From Eretmocerus hayati (Eukaryota; Arthropoda; Insecta; Hymenoptera; Aphelinidae), in contig CM056742.1 of the NCBI GenBank assembly GCA_029851415.1, positions 86,976,748 to 87,040,747 of the forward strand: a stretch of 64,000 bases of DNA, written 5' to 3'. How positions within the stretch are numbered: position 1 is the stretch's first letter; each line of letters begins with the position of its first letter. The notes beneath the pieces were generated by a model. That model was not told the origin of the DNA. It did no database searches and saw nothing but the letters and a program-made list of their open reading frames with translations. Both the position numbers and the translations under genes were made by a program. Of the stretch, positions 11,946 through 24,228 are shown one piece after another.

Positions 11946-13406
11946 CAGGGTTTGTAACGAAACTCATGTTTCGTTGCGTTCCGTTTATTTCGGTAAAATT
12001 TCAATAATGTTGAGTTTCGTTTCGTTCTTCAATAACCACAATCGAAACTCCAGAATTCAGTTTCGTTTTTCCTATAAACGAAACTGAACTTAATAATTCA
12101 ATTCGAATTACGTTTTCTATTCAGTTTATGAGAAACAAAACTAAACAAAAATGGATTATGGTTGAGCTGGAAACTTAACGAATTCCAACAAAAATATCGG
12201 TGAAAGAAACGAAACGTTGATCATGCATAATTACTGTTACAATAAACGAAACGAAACATGATCAAAATGTTCTGTCAGAAAATGCGACAAAATCAAACGA
12301 AACTATATCTTCTGAGGGAAGAAAACTGAACGAAAGTAATTTCGATTATGATTATGATAAATGGAACCAAACGAAATTGATATGAATTATGTTTATTATA
12401 AACGAAACTAAACGAAATCACACAAGATTTTATTCTAATGCCGAACCTTCTGAAAAAATCTTCGGTTTGATGACCTTGGGAACGATACATTGCTCATGAA
12501 AGGAACTGTGCAGTTAAATTTGCTACTTGTTCGTTTCTTAGTCAATGGATTGCTGTCTAACTCTCGGCTCGATTCTGGGTGACTCCTTTTGCCATACCAA
12601 CGCCCCTGCCAACAGTAGTTGTGTGCTAACGAAATCATCGCGAGGACTCCAGGCCTCCATCGAGGAAGGGCTCCACAGCAATCCCACTGGAGCCTCCCAG
12701 TGCTCCCTATCCACCCCCCCCCCCCCACCCCAAACACACACACTCATTCGGCCATCCCCATTTCTTATACGGTCTGGCCGAAATCAAATTGTATGACACG
12801 ACACGTATATATACTGTTCTTTACCGTTATTGAGACGGAGTGTTGCACAGAGCTGACGGGGGGGGGGCGATTGGTTTTGATCAACGTCTCGAATTATGTT
12901 GATTTGTTTCGATTACCTCCAGTTTCATTTGTGATAAACATGATCAAAATCGATTTCGTTTAGTTTCGTTTATCATAAACGAAATTTATATTGATCTCGT
13001 TTAGTTTCGTTTATCATAAACGAAATTTATATTGATCTCGTTTAGTTTCGTTTATCTCAACGAAATTGTGGTTGGAATCATTTTTCATAACTAATGAATC
13101 GTAATTCGTTTTTGTTTGGTTTCGCTCCTCATCAACGAAATCAGGATCAATCTCGTTCCGTCTCGGTTTTGGATAAACGAAACGAACCTCAATTGCTTTT
13201 GGATATGTTTTCATCTCCGTTCAACGGAACGGAGAACAGAATAATTCTGTTTTGTTCCGTTTATCCAATTTCGTGGATATAATGTTTACGTTTGGTTTTT
13301 TTTTCATGAACGAAATTATGATTGATTTCGTTGAGTTTCGTTTTCCATTGAACAAAACGAAATATATTCAATAATTTTGATTGATTTAGTTTAGTTACGA
13401 ACCCTG
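11946..13406. mobile_element. hAT-like non-autonomous element, palindrome-rich
   Basis: Inverted ends CAGGGTTTGTAAC (11946) and GTTACGAACCCTG (ending 13406) are flanked by a perfect 8-bp duplication CCACAAGG (11938-11945 and 13407-13414), the hAT hallmark. Both arms consist of dozens of AAACGAAAC / GTTTCGTTT words, often as mini-palindromes such as TTTCGTTTATCATAAACGAAA. The central 12440-12900 is different: a poly-C/CA tract and an open frame without known domain. No transposase is visible. Confidence 0.82.
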
Positions 13407-13436
13407 CCACAAGGTATGCCAAAATGTTGTGCCTTG

Positions 13437-14923
13437 CACGGTGGTCCAGAACCAAGTCTATCCTCCGCTGACGACAGCACGTGGGATTCTTGTTGGATAT
13501 GGTTTGAGACATCTGTGGGATCACAACCTACTAAGAATGAAAATCGCCACTTGGGCCGTTTTTTAAAAAAGTCGAAAAAACGTTTTTTTCGATGTTTTTC
13601 CCTTTTTCACCCTCAAAAACTCGAAAGGAACGCATTTCATCGAAAAATATGTAGAGCAACTTCTTGTAGAACTTAGAACGACAAACAAAAAAGGTCTTCA
13701 CACATTTTCCCATATAAGGCCTCTTGTTCCTGTAATAAACGTATTTTCGTCTGAAAGTCGTTTTTCATCTGTCATTCCCCACAGTTCTAACCCCATAACT
13801 CAAATGGAACACATTTTTCGATAAAGCGTAACTTTTTGTAGATCTTAAAAAAATGAACAAAAAAGGTCTGAACACAGATTTTGATACAAGGTCGTCCGTT
13901 TCCGTAATAAACGTATTTTCGTTCAAGACTCGTATTTTATCTGTCATTTCTCCCAATTTTGACTATGTTACTCAAAGGGAATGCATTTTTCGGAAGAATG
14001 TTGGGACAGTTTGTACAACTTGTTACTAAAAATGCATAGAACGAAATGTATGTTTTTTCTACATAACGCAACTTGTTTGAATTTTATCAATATTTCATAC
14101 AGAAATTCAAACTTTCATCAGTTCTAACAATCCAGACCCCGTAAATCGGGAGGAGCACAGAGTAATAAAGAATCTGTTCTATGATTTTTTGTGTAATCTC
14201 AAAAGATATATGAGAATTTTTGGTCGAAGGTAGAATCGAATGTATATTGCATGCAGAAACTGCTCTTCTCACATAGGTACAATAACGAAAGATGGGCTGA
14301 GTGTAAGCCAATAAATAATTTTTTGAAGATCTACAAATAGTTATTGTACATATTCTTTCATTAAATGTGTTCCCTTCGAGCTGTGGGGTCGAAACCGTGA
14401 AGAATGACCGATAAAATACGAGTCTCAAACAAAAAAACGTGCATTACGGAAACGGACGACCTCGTATCAAAAACTGTGTTCAGACCTTTTTTTTTTTAGT
14501 TTTCAGAGATCTACAAAAAGTTACTCCACACATTTTTCGATAAAATGCGTTACCTTTGAGTTATGGGGTCAGAACTGGGGAAGATGACAGATAGAATACG
14601 AGTTTCAGACGAAAATAGGTTTATTACAGGAACAGGAGGCCTTATATGGAAAAATGTGTGGAGACCTTTTTTGTTCATCGTTTTAAAGTCTACAAAAAGT
14701 TGCTCCACACATTTTTTGATAACATGCGTTCCTTTCGAGTTTTTGAGGGTGAAAAAGGAAAAAACATCGAAAAAACACGTTTTTTCGACTTTTTAAAAAA
14801 ACGGCCCAAGTGGCGATTTTCATTCTTAGTAGGTTGTGATCCCGAAGATGTCCCGAACCATATCCAACAAGAATCCCACTTGCTGTCGTCAGCGGAGGAT
14901 AGACATGGTTCCGGATCACCGTG
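13437..14923. mobile_element. Foldback element with ~175-bp subrepeats
   Basis: Inverted ends CACGGTGGTCCAGAACC (13437) and GGTTCCGGATCACCGTG (to 14923) are flanked by CTTG (13433-13436 and 14924-14927). The first 130 bp of each arm match closely. Inside, three diverged copies per arm of a unit of about 175 bp occur (marked by GGAACGCATTT, AAAAAAGGTCT, GTAATAAACGTATTTTCGT). The 4-bp duplication and CAC start do not settle the superfamily. There is no transposase. Confidence 0.7.
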
Positions 14924-14927
14924 CTTG

Positions 14928-15371
14928 AGTAGGGGTTCAGAGTTCAGGAAATCTTTCACAACACCCGCTCGCACAGTATAATAACTAAGTATTTCAGTGA
15001 TATCGATTCTAAAAAACTTGATGTGTGAGCATTTACAGTAAGGCCCAATTTATTCATCTATGAAATATTATATAATTATTCATACGATCATTGACACAAT
15101 AATGTAACTTATACGCTACCCGAGGACGGGGCAGTGACGACATGTCTTAGAACTATCCGGTTTCCGTTCGTAATAATCTTGATTCTATTGAGTACGCTTC
15201 ACTAGACCAAAACCAGACTCTCTCAAGATTACACCGCTGCTGTCCTCAGTGGGCTTATAATATCGACAGTCAACGAACAAATGAGCGCTTGCTTCGATCC
15301 TGCCTTTGATACCATCGATGAGTGATGTTAAATCTCCCATCGATTGCACAAGATGCAGCAGAAATGCAAAC
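14928..15371 (-). other. Unassigned stretch; minus-strand open frames cut by Gypsy-B
   Basis: Minus-strand open frames (15185-15427 and 15270-15581) cross the Gypsy-B left boundary at 15371/15372. Beyond Gypsy-B another minus-strand frame (18737-19105) ends at the same target word CAAAC. The flanks may therefore be one older coding-like sequence interrupted by the insertion. I recognise no domain in either part. Confidence 0.3.
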
Positions 15372-15633
15372 TGTGTCGTATGCACATGATACCGTGGAAG
15401 TGAGTGCGATGAACGCGCGGCGCTCACGCTGCAGTATGTAAGAATGCGCTGAGTGAAAGTAGGGATTCGTGAAATATTGTAAGGCCTGAGTAGGCCAGGA
15501 CGACGACCGAGGGGCAGTTCTTACGGCGCGGCCATCTAAGCGATATGTAAGCAATACAGAAGAATAAAGCTGTCTGTTCAATTACAAGGTTCCTATCATC
15601 ACTGTGTTCTACACCCCGTGTGCAAATGTAACA
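15372..15633 (+). repeat. Gypsy-B 5' LTR
   Basis: Shares with 18480-18731 the words GATACCGTGGAAGTGAGTGC, GAATAAAGCTGTCTGTTCAA and TTCTACACCCCGTGTGCAAA. It contains an AATAAA polyadenylation-like signal at about 15563. It ends in CA, followed by TTGGCGACGAAG, which fits a primer-binding site starting TGG at 15636; I cannot name the tRNA. Confidence 0.8.
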
Positions 15634-15669
15634 GTTGGCGACGAAGAATGGTGCAGTGAGCAACTATTG

Positions 15670-16980
15670 ATGGAATCGCCGGAAGTCCCAGAATTCCACA
15701 TCCAAAGTTTAAAGAAAGCTGAACTCACAAGTTACTTGTGTCAATACCCGAACAGTCTCATTTACAATCTACAAACAATCGATGCCTTACGAGCCGCACT
15801 ACGTAAAATACGGAATATCCAACGGGCAAAAAGAGGCGACCTACGTCATTCAGCACAAGTGAGAGGGAGCCAAATTGATATGACACCCAAACGTGAAACA
15901 ACCAGGGACGTTTCACAACAGGAACTCGAAGAGGGCGAAGTTGAAATTTGCGAGAACATAACACAACAACGAGAACAACAACAGATTATAAACGACGGAC
16001 CGCAGAACAAAGGACAAATTTAGAGCTCGAAAACGCATATCAGAGCAGACGACACACAGGGGGAGAATCCGGGAGGAGATACAATATACGGCAAAAAGGT
16101 CACAGAAACAAAGACTTTTTTCAAGCTAGAATCAGATGACTGGCATTCATTCTCAGAACGACTTGAATTACATTTCCTGGTAAAGAGAATCACCGAAGCC
16201 GACCTCAAGAGAGCGACGCTTTTGACGCATGTGGATGAAGAAACATACAAATTATTCAAGAGTTTGTGTACACCAAAAAAACCAGTGGAAGTGTCGTACA
16301 ATGATCTCGTGAGAGTGTTATCTGAACACCTCAAACCAGCACCTTCAGAAGTCATGGAGCGCTGCAATTTCAACCGCGCAAAACAGGAGCGGAATGAATC
16401 GATAGCAGACTTTGCGACACGATTGAGGCAGCTGTCTCTCAATTGTAATTTCACAGAGTTGATCACAACTCTGAGGGATCAATTCCGGTGTGCTATTCAG
16501 GACGAAACGACCAGAGAAGAGTTATTCAAGCTGTCAGATTTGTCGTTTGAAAAGGCTTTGAAAGAGGCCACGGCCAGAGAGAGCGCCACGAGAAACGCAA
16601 CAAGTGTACGGAAATCGTGCTTTAATTGTGATCGATTCAGCCAAGACAACTTTGCCATGGACTGGGCAGGACGTTACATGCCCGGGCAACAACAACGTAC
16701 AGGAAATACACGGAGGGATGATAAACGTACAGAATCAAAGCAATACAATATACAGGCGTATGAGCGCACCTGTAACTGCTTCAAGGACACCCGACACATG
16801 TATGTAGATTTCGGAACAGAGTGTGTGATTTTTGCAACACCAAGTGACACTTGCAACGAGCATGTTTCCGGAAGAAGAATATGTCAGATCGATTCATCGA
16901 GAATGAGGACGTCGATTAGGAGCAGGCGGATAGCGGAGACGGTCGGGAGGACATTCTCACAGAACGCAACCATGATGTAG
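15670..16980 (+). pseudogene. Gypsy-B gag relic with in-frame TAG
   Basis: The ATG at 15670 opens a frame that meets a TAG at 16021-16023 and then continues in the same frame to 16980. The part after the stop carries the gypsy Gag pattern (DWHSFSERLELHF, LLTHVDEETYKLFKSLCTP, SEHLKPAPSEVMERCNF). This is typical of mag/K02A2.6-like Gag, which forms particles around element RNA. The expected zinc knuckle at the C-terminus is degenerate (CFNCDRFSQDNF, no CCHC). A lone in-frame stop could be read through, but the decayed knuckle and lost RT argue for plain decay. Confidence 0.75.
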
Positions 16981-17648
16981 ACTTTCATGCAATAGTTGAT
17001 ACCCGTGATAGTTCTTTGAATTGTAATCACATAGAAGCTGAATCTATGTTTATGGAGGTTGAAGTCTATGAAAAGCGAATACAAATGGAAGTTGATTCAG
17101 GTACATATTTCTCAGTAATGTCCGAGGAATTTCTGAATAGAAATTTTGAGAATTGAGCAGTCGAAACATCAGTTACAAAGCCACTGAATTACGAACAGAG
17201 AACTATGAAACCGCGAGGTCAGCTGCGAAACCTGCAAGTGAGATTCCGTGGTGAGACGATTGTTCTTCACTGTTTTATTTCGAGAGGTAACGGAGCACCC
17301 TTAATGGGCAGGCAGTAGCTTGCAGCTTCCGAATTACGGCCTATGGAAATCTCACTCAACTCGGACATTGCTCGGAAATATGTCGAAGACCCACAATCTG
17401 TAGATACGAGTAACTTGAAATGCGTGAAAATTTTAGAGGAATTTGAGGAATTATTTATTAACGTACCAAAGCCAAAAAATGATGAGGAGTCTCGTTCCAA
17501 AATGAAATTATTTACAGAGTCTGTAGCGTCAACTAAGCACGAGCCTGAGGCATCAAAATCGATTTCCAAACATGAAGGTAAAAATCCATTGGATGCGAAT
17601 ATTTTGGTAGAAGCAAAAGCAAGAGAACAGATGGAAGGACACTTTTAG
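16981..17648 (+). pseudogene. Gypsy-B protease relic and tail
   Basis: In a shifted frame after gag, MEVDSGTYFSVMSEEF (DSG at about 17093-17101) is the retropepsin active-site loop. GAPLMGRQ followed by a stop near 17315 matches the usual LLGRDWL strand. The open frame 17343-17648 after it is acidic spacer without RT motifs. RT, RNase H and integrase have been deleted. Confidence 0.65.
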
Positions 17649-18479
17649 TACGTGAAACAGATTTGCACCCAACTGCGATGAATGCTATGGTTGTCAATCC
17701 GAATACTAACATCAATTTCGTTACGAATGGGAATGGTGGGAGATTATGCTATTCTCAGATCCAGGAATGGATATCTTTCCATTCTACCGTTTGGTACGCA
17801 AGCGAGTGGCACAGGTTTGTCATTACCATTAAACAACTGATATCGTTCCTAAGATTTTTCGAAACTGCGGACAATGGAAGTGATAGAGGGTCAAACGGGA
17901 AGGCATCAATAGATCAAGGACATGTCATCATTTTGATCACTTATGCATTTATCTTAATTCGCTCTGTTTCTTTTTTCTTTATGAAGGGGGAAAACGGTCC
18001 AGACCTCACGACGAGGAGAAACTTTTAGAGAGATATAAATATTCTGGAAGAAAGAAAAAACCGGATACATGAATATGGTAGATACAGAGTAAGTACAATG
18101 AACAGACGAGAAGGGTCTTTAAAAAAGTAAAGGAACCGTGGTGTATGCGCTACCTGTTTTTTTTAAGGTGGTTAGAGGGCAAAATCTGCCTCAAGATCCT
18201 TCGGATCTGTCCCCAGACACCGGACTGGTTCAGCTTACGCGGACTACGCATAGCCCACGCAGGCCATACCAGGCGGGACACGGGTCTGGGTGGGGCCCAC
18301 CGAGAGGTGGGCCCGGCCGTGTAATATCCCTCTCCCCTTGATGTCCGATACCTAGGGCATCGGGCAATCAAGGAGGATATCCACCTGCATCTACTATCCC
18401 AGCCCGGAACCGCGTGAGCATTACTTCAGGATGAGCGGCATGTCTCGCGCTCGATAGCGAGCGTTCCTCTTCTCCATCT
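17649..18479 (+). other. Gypsy-B 3' region with GC-rich block
   Basis: An open frame at 17663-18028 may be the end of pol but has no clear domain. 18170-18440 is a GC-rich block (for example CCAGACACCGGACTGGTTCAG) that recurs inverted at 63290-63570. From 17733 onward everything is duplicated in inverted orientation at the window end. Confidence 0.5.
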
Positions 18480-18731
18480 GTATGCGCATGATACCGTGGA
18501 AGTGAGTGCGATGAACACGCAGCGCTTACTCTGCAGTATGTAAGAATGCGCTGAGTGTAAGTATAGATTTGTGGAATATTGTGAGGCCTGAGTAAGCCAG
18601 CCTGAGTAGGCTTGAGTACACCTACGGTGTACTTCTAAGAGATATGTAAGCAATACAGAGGAATAAAGCTGTCTGTTCAATTACAAGGTTCCTATCACCA
18701 CTGTGTTCTACACCCCGTGTGCAAATCAACA
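18480..18731 (+). repeat. Gypsy-B 3' LTR
   Basis: Matches 15372-15633 with scattered differences and a short TGAGTAGGCTTGAGTACACC-type variation near 18600. It ends next to target duplication CAAAC. An inverted copy lies at 62998-63250. Confidence 0.82.
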
Positions 18732-18736
18732 CAAAC

Positions 18737-19105
18737 GAAAGCAAATCCAAATTCTTGCTGATATGGAAAAAATAAGAGCGGGACGCCACAATCTCGAAAA
18801 AAAGGCTTGGACGATGGAGAAATCTTGGGTCCTGTGATCGGTGTCGTGAGACAATCCAATGTACCAGAATTGGATTGATTTGAAACGAGTGTCCTATCTT
18901 TTGTAAAATTGAATGGCTCAATGTATGGAAAGGGCTGTGCTATCTCGACAACAGTTGACTCAAACGATGACCCTGAAATAGCCATCATCAATGATGTTTT
19001 GGAAAAATGAATCTGGCGTCTATTCCCACGCATCAAAGTGTGAAGTCCTTGGGTGAGATTATGATATATGAGGAAATCCCAGAAACTTTTGACTTTTGCT
19101 GTCAC
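18737..19105 (-). other. Unrecognised minus-strand open frame, present in both arms
   Basis: A minus-strand frame of about 120 codons begins near 19105 and runs into the Gypsy-B insertion. The inverted counterpart at 62624 in the right arm is almost identical in translation. Composition looks protein-like (mixed hydrophobic and charged residues, no low complexity) but I recognise no motif. Near-identity of the arms explains its conservation, so this is not evidence of selection. Confidence 0.25.
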
Positions 19106-21429
19106 TCCTCGATCATTTGGGCTTTGCGACGTCTCATGAGGCTTAACCAGTCAAATTTCCTCCGTTCAGATGTCCTGGAATTGGACACCAAATTTGGAAT
19201 CGATTGGTAGATGCGGATAGATACTAGAGAAGGTCATGTGCGACAAAACACCCGAAATTCGATGAATTGACGTGTCCCTCGGACCGACTTTCAAAATTTG
19301 TTGAGCTTTCACGGTTCTAACGTACCACAGCGGGGTCTGAAACTTCGCAGAGATGTTTCTAATGATCCAAAGTTGTGATTTTTCTTTTAGTGGAGATGTA
19401 CATTGATGTACTGAGCCGTGACAGGCATTGGACGGCCTGTCACTCCATTCCGATAAGAAATCATTATCCCTATTCTTAAGCCCATACATTTTTTAGCACA
19501 TTCTAGAGGGACTCCACGATGAACTAATTGTCTTGCCCACGCGAAAACGAAGAAATCGACCTATTGCACATCTATGTACATCAATGGGGAAATCAAGGGA
19601 TTGCGTTCAACCGGAATGGAATTAGTGTTACTCGTGGTATATTTACGCCGTTCTCGGCGGTGTGCACTTGCTGTGATCAACGGATGGACTCCAACATACC
19701 GAGAAATAGTAGGTAATAGTATCAGAAAGCCATATCCACTTCGCTACGCTCAGACTCTGGCGCGTTTGAGAGTGCCATCTGTTTGAATGGGGACAATTGA
19801 CAATTCTATATGGACGAAGTCGTCATGAAACGTTCCATAAAATCTTTTTAAAAGTTCGAAGACACTCCGGATTTGTATGAGAATGACTAAGATCGTATTT
19901 CATGTATGTATTTGTCACTCTCCACGAGGGAAAATTTTTCCCGAGACACTTCAATATTTAGTGTATTTTTGTCACCTTTCAATAGATCACAAGCCTTCAT
20001 CATTACTATTGTGCGATTCTTATCACGCATTTTGAAAGTTAAGACTTTTCCATGTCCATTCAGGTATTCTAAATGACCTTCCAACGCTTACCCAAACAAT
20101 GAAAATTCAGAAACGAATTTCCCAAGAGTACTCGCTCAAGACTTTGTTCTGTAAGTCGTTTAGATTTTTTTCAGATGACCCACATGGAACATTATGTTTT
20201 CGGAGCCTTCAAAGAAGGGGTATGAAACATTTCAGACATGTATACAGCTTTTTTCTATAAATTCACTTTTAGAGGCCAAACGTCAAAAGTTTCTGGGATT
20301 CCCTCATATACTCTTACGGGATCGCGCTCTCTGAACAAAATACGCCTAAATCCATCCTTAAGTATGATAGCAATAATTACACGAGACCAATGTCTGTGCA
20401 CGTCACGGCTGTTGGAATCAGCGTTGTATGTGTAAGAGATTCAGAATAGGAAATGGTTCCGTAATTGTTAATGAAATTCATCCTCTCCAATATCATCCAT
20501 ATCAAATTGTGATCATCATTCTAATCAACGCTATATCACCCAAGATAAGTTGCCAAATGCTAAGGCAGACCCTCGACTCTGACACTAAGGTTATGATTAA
20601 CATAGATCTCATTCCAGATCAAATCGATCATTCTCCCTAGCAGGCGATGATATCCAAATATTGAAAATGATACAGGAACGCTCTACCCCAGTGGGCCCTC
20701 GAACTCAAAAATTTCATCGTGATATCATAATGATGCTGTGAGTATGAATTCGAGCTTTTTCGTGATTCAGGTGATTCCATGTTATTTGTGCAGACGCGCG
20801 TGGCCAGAATCTCATTAGATCAACAAGAAAAGACGGTTGGACGACCCCTTGGAAACCTTTTCCATCCATCGAATAAATCGTGGAAAATCACAGTAGATTT
20901 ACAGGTCACAGTTGAATGCACGTCATATGCATCATTAGATGCATTATGACAAACTCGGTTTCATTGAAACGGATCATGTTATTGAGTTTATGGTGGTACA
21001 AATTATTCCAAAGGCCGTACTGAATAGTACCGCTATGTATTCACTATTAATATACTGAGACTGGGAAGCGCCTCCCACCCATACTTACAACTAGTCAGAA
21101 TATACTAAAATTGAAAATGGGTATACTCCCGACAAAATCTAGTATACGCGTATTTATGATTAGTACCGGATACTACTAAAAATAAGGATATCGGTATCTT
21201 AGTGTAGCTACAACTGAGACGAACATCTCGCGTGATACTTGAAGGAGCATCAGATCAAGAGATTCGAGTTCTGTGTTAGCTTATATATTCTATGGGAAAC
21301 ATAAATCATTCGCTATCTATTATTCACCAATGAGAAATCACAAAGAGGCAGAAAAATCAGGTGCCGCACAACACTAATCAGGAGATCCTCTGGATGTAGG
21401 AATCGACTCCCAATACGCTCTCAGAACCC
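19106..21429. other. Arm sequence without a recognised gene; 724-bp left-only segment
   Basis: Short open frames occur on both strands without domains. Segment 19381-20104 is absent from the right arm, where the flanks join at a single ATT; in this arm ATT stands on both sides (19378-19380, 20105-20107). Either a 724-bp insertion with 3-bp duplication here or a deletion by microhomology in the other arm would fit. 21010-21200 is rich in TACTAAAA-like words. Confidence 0.5.
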
Positions 21430-21981
21430 TACACAGTAAAAAATTTCTGTGTGAATTTCCACTGCGGTTTTGGGGAACCCCAGTATTGTGCCCTGTCATA
21501 GCTCCATTTTGCTGTAACATGCCGAGGCGTCGCTGTGAGAACACCGTGATCGTACCGGGTCGGTTTTTTATCCAGGCTCGAATACTGGGATTTTACAACG
21601 CGAAACGTGGGTTCCGCGTTGCACCGAACTGTCTTTTCCCCGTAGTGGTGGGCAAAAACCAAGTGATCTGTGAATCCGCCGCAGCACAGCAGTTGGCGCC
21701 GTAGTCGGCGCTCGGGATCCCGAGTTGCTGCCCGCGTTGAAGCTCGTCTCGCCGCGGCCGCTCCAAGTCGTCGACGTTGTCTCCGTGGGGTGCACCTTCC
21801 ACCAGGACGCGGCTACCGTGGCTGAGCTGACAATTCTCAGGAGCACGGCGCCGCAAGATAATCGAGAGACAAGTGCATCCTCGGAGTTGCTGCCCGTCAC
21901 AGCCGTCAAAGCCAGCCTACACATTTCACCGTCTTCGTGAGCTGTGTATATGTTTTACACCCAGGTGGCTGGGCTGTATAC
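21430..21981. other. GC-rich block, coding status unclear
   Basis: GC content is much higher than in the surroundings and several overlapping frames are open on both strands (plus 21486-21704 and 21725-21940; minus 21429-21662 and 21593-21856). No domain is recognisable. The right arm carries the same block but split by the young gypsy: GGATCCCGAG at about 21716 is the intact counterpart of that insertion site. Confidence 0.4.
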
Positions 21982-21990
21982 CTGGTGCAC

Positions 21991-24219
21991 TAGGGAGGGC
22001 CGAAAAACGGAAATTTTCGGAAATCGTTACGCCTGAGGGCCGATTTTTTGCTATTTTGCACGTAGATGATGGAAAAAATTTTCGCGGATTTTTAAAAAGA
22101 ACTTTCAGGTTCTGACAAAAGCCTTGAAGATTCTTAGAAAATAGAGTGAGAACGTCTTTTCCACGCTATTTCTAAGAGCAAAGTTATAGCGTGCAGAACC
22201 TACGCGGTGGCATCAAACAGTGATCGAACAATGTTTTCTCACGTATCTTCGGCCGTAGGAACCGGAAATCACGTTCGTTCGAGCCTCAGAAGTTAAGGGC
22301 CTTTGTGAATTGCGAGATACCGATCAAAGTGGGAAACGCCAGATTCCTGTGAAATTGAAAACGATCCTCCAAACTCGATTCAATCGACCAAAAATCATCA
22401 CACACTTCATTTTCTTATATATTTTGACCTGCTAGAGACGGTCTTGGTGGTTTCAGGAAGCTAATACGCGTCAAAATATAGCTATGAGCAAACGTATCAG
22501 GACGATTTTCGTAGGGCTCACGAATGGGCTCGTCGCGGCCAGGGCATAGAACACGGACACTAGTCCTCTTTCACTCGATGCGTAATCTCCAATATCATTA
22601 TTAGTCGGGGCCGAGTGGGCGCCATCATTGGGAAAACTATTCCCACGAGGTTTTGCTCCGAGATCCGCTCCAGAAGACTGTCCTGATTATGGAAACCCAT
22701 GTTGCCAAGCTGAGAAATGGTCGCAATTTGTTTGAACTGAAATCGTTTAAACAATTGACAGAAATCGATTCTCCGATATGGATACTATTTTTAAGAGGTA
22801 TTTTGGGTGATTCTGAATCGAAAGTTACTCCTGTCATTTTTTGCTACAATCGATTCGTTTTGACTTATACACACTTCTAAATTGAAAAATCACGATATTG
22901 CGATCCTCACTAGTGAAAATTAACAACAAAAAAGTGAATAGTGCCTTTTCTGGCGATGAGAATCTATTCTTCTAACTTTATGGACAATATCCGATGTCGG
23001 AAAGTAATGTTCCCGGTCCAAAACCTCATTCTTTAACTAATTGTTTATAACTCTACCGCGTGTATTGGAGTATACTTGGTAGACTTTTAGGGTCCCCTGA
23101 CGCGTTAGTACTCAAGTATACTCCAACACACGCGGAAGCGTCATGAACAATTAGTTGAAAAATGAGGTTTTGGTCCGGAAACAAAACTTCCTGACATCGG
23201 ATATTGTCGATGAAGGTTAAAAGGATAGATTCTCATCGCCAGAAAAGGCACTATTTACATTTTTTGTTGTTAATTTTCACTAGTACAAATCGCAATATCG
23301 TGATTTTTCAATTTACAAATGTGTATAAGCCAAAACGAATCGATTGTAGCAAAAAATGACAAGAGTATTTTTCGATTAAGAATTACCCAAAATACCTGTT
23401 AAAATAGTACCAATTTCGGAGAATCAATTTTTATTAATTGTTAAAACGATTTCAGTTCAACAAATTGTGACCATTTCTCGGCTTGGCAACATGGGTTTTC
23501 ATCATCAGGACAGTCTTCTGGAGGGGATCTCGGAGTAAAACCTCGTGGGAATAGTTTCCCCACTGATGGCGCCCACTCGGCCCCGACTAATAATGATATT
23601 GAAGATTACGCATCGAGTGAAAGAGGACTAGTGTCCGTGACCTATGCCCTGGCCGCGACGAGCCCATTTGCGAGCCCTACGCAAAACGCCATGATACATT
23701 TGCTCATAGCTAAATTTTGACGCGTCCTAGCTTCCTGAAACCACCAAGACCGTCTCTAGCAGGTCAAAATACATAAGAAAGTATAGTGTGTGATGGATTT
23801 TGGTCGATTGAATCGAGATTGGAGGGACGTTTTCAATTGCACAGAAATCTGGCCTTTCCCGGAAAATTGTTTCTCTCCTACTCTGATCGGTATCTCGCAA
23901 TTTACAAAGGCTCTTAACTTCTGAGGCTCAAACGGACCTGATTTTCGATTTCTACGGCCAGGAATACGCGAGAAAACATTGTTCGATCACCGTGTGATGC
24001 CACCGCGTAGGTTCTGCATGCTATAACTTCAGTTTCAGAAATAGCGTAAAAATGACGTTCTCACTCTATTTTCTGAGAATCTTAAAGGCTTTTGCCAGAA
24101 CCTAAAAGTTCTTCTTTAAAATCCGCAAAAAATTCCTCCATTATTCACGTGCAAAATAGCAAAAAATTGGCCCTCAGGCGTAACGATTTCCGAAAATTTC
24201 CATCTTTCGGCCCACCCTA
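21991..24219. mobile_element. Foldback transposon, left-arm copy
   Basis: Inverted ends TAGGGAGGGCCGAAA (21991) and TTTCGGCCCACCCTA (to 24219, one mismatch) are flanked by a 9-bp identity CTGGTGCAC (21982-21990 and 24220-24228). The whole 2.23 kb folds on itself about a centre near 23092, where CCGCGTGTATTGGAGTATAC meets its complement. The arms are about 85-88% alike. The TAGGG end with 8-9 bp duplication suits hAT, and 9 bp would also suit Mutator-like elements. No transposase is visible. A second copy sits at 51997-54245. Confidence 0.82.
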
Positions 24220-24228
24220 CTGGTGCAC

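Larger units (their letters stand above)
15372..18731 (+). mobile_element. Gypsy-B: Ty3/gypsy element lacking RT
   Basis: LTR pair 15372-15633 and 18480-18731 with a 5-bp target duplication CAAAC (15367-15371 and 18732-18736). At 3.36 kb it holds gag and protease relics, but the RT, RNase H and most integrase coding is missing. Its 3' half is duplicated in inverted form at the window end (62998-63999), so it was in place before the giant inverted duplication. Confidence 0.85.
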
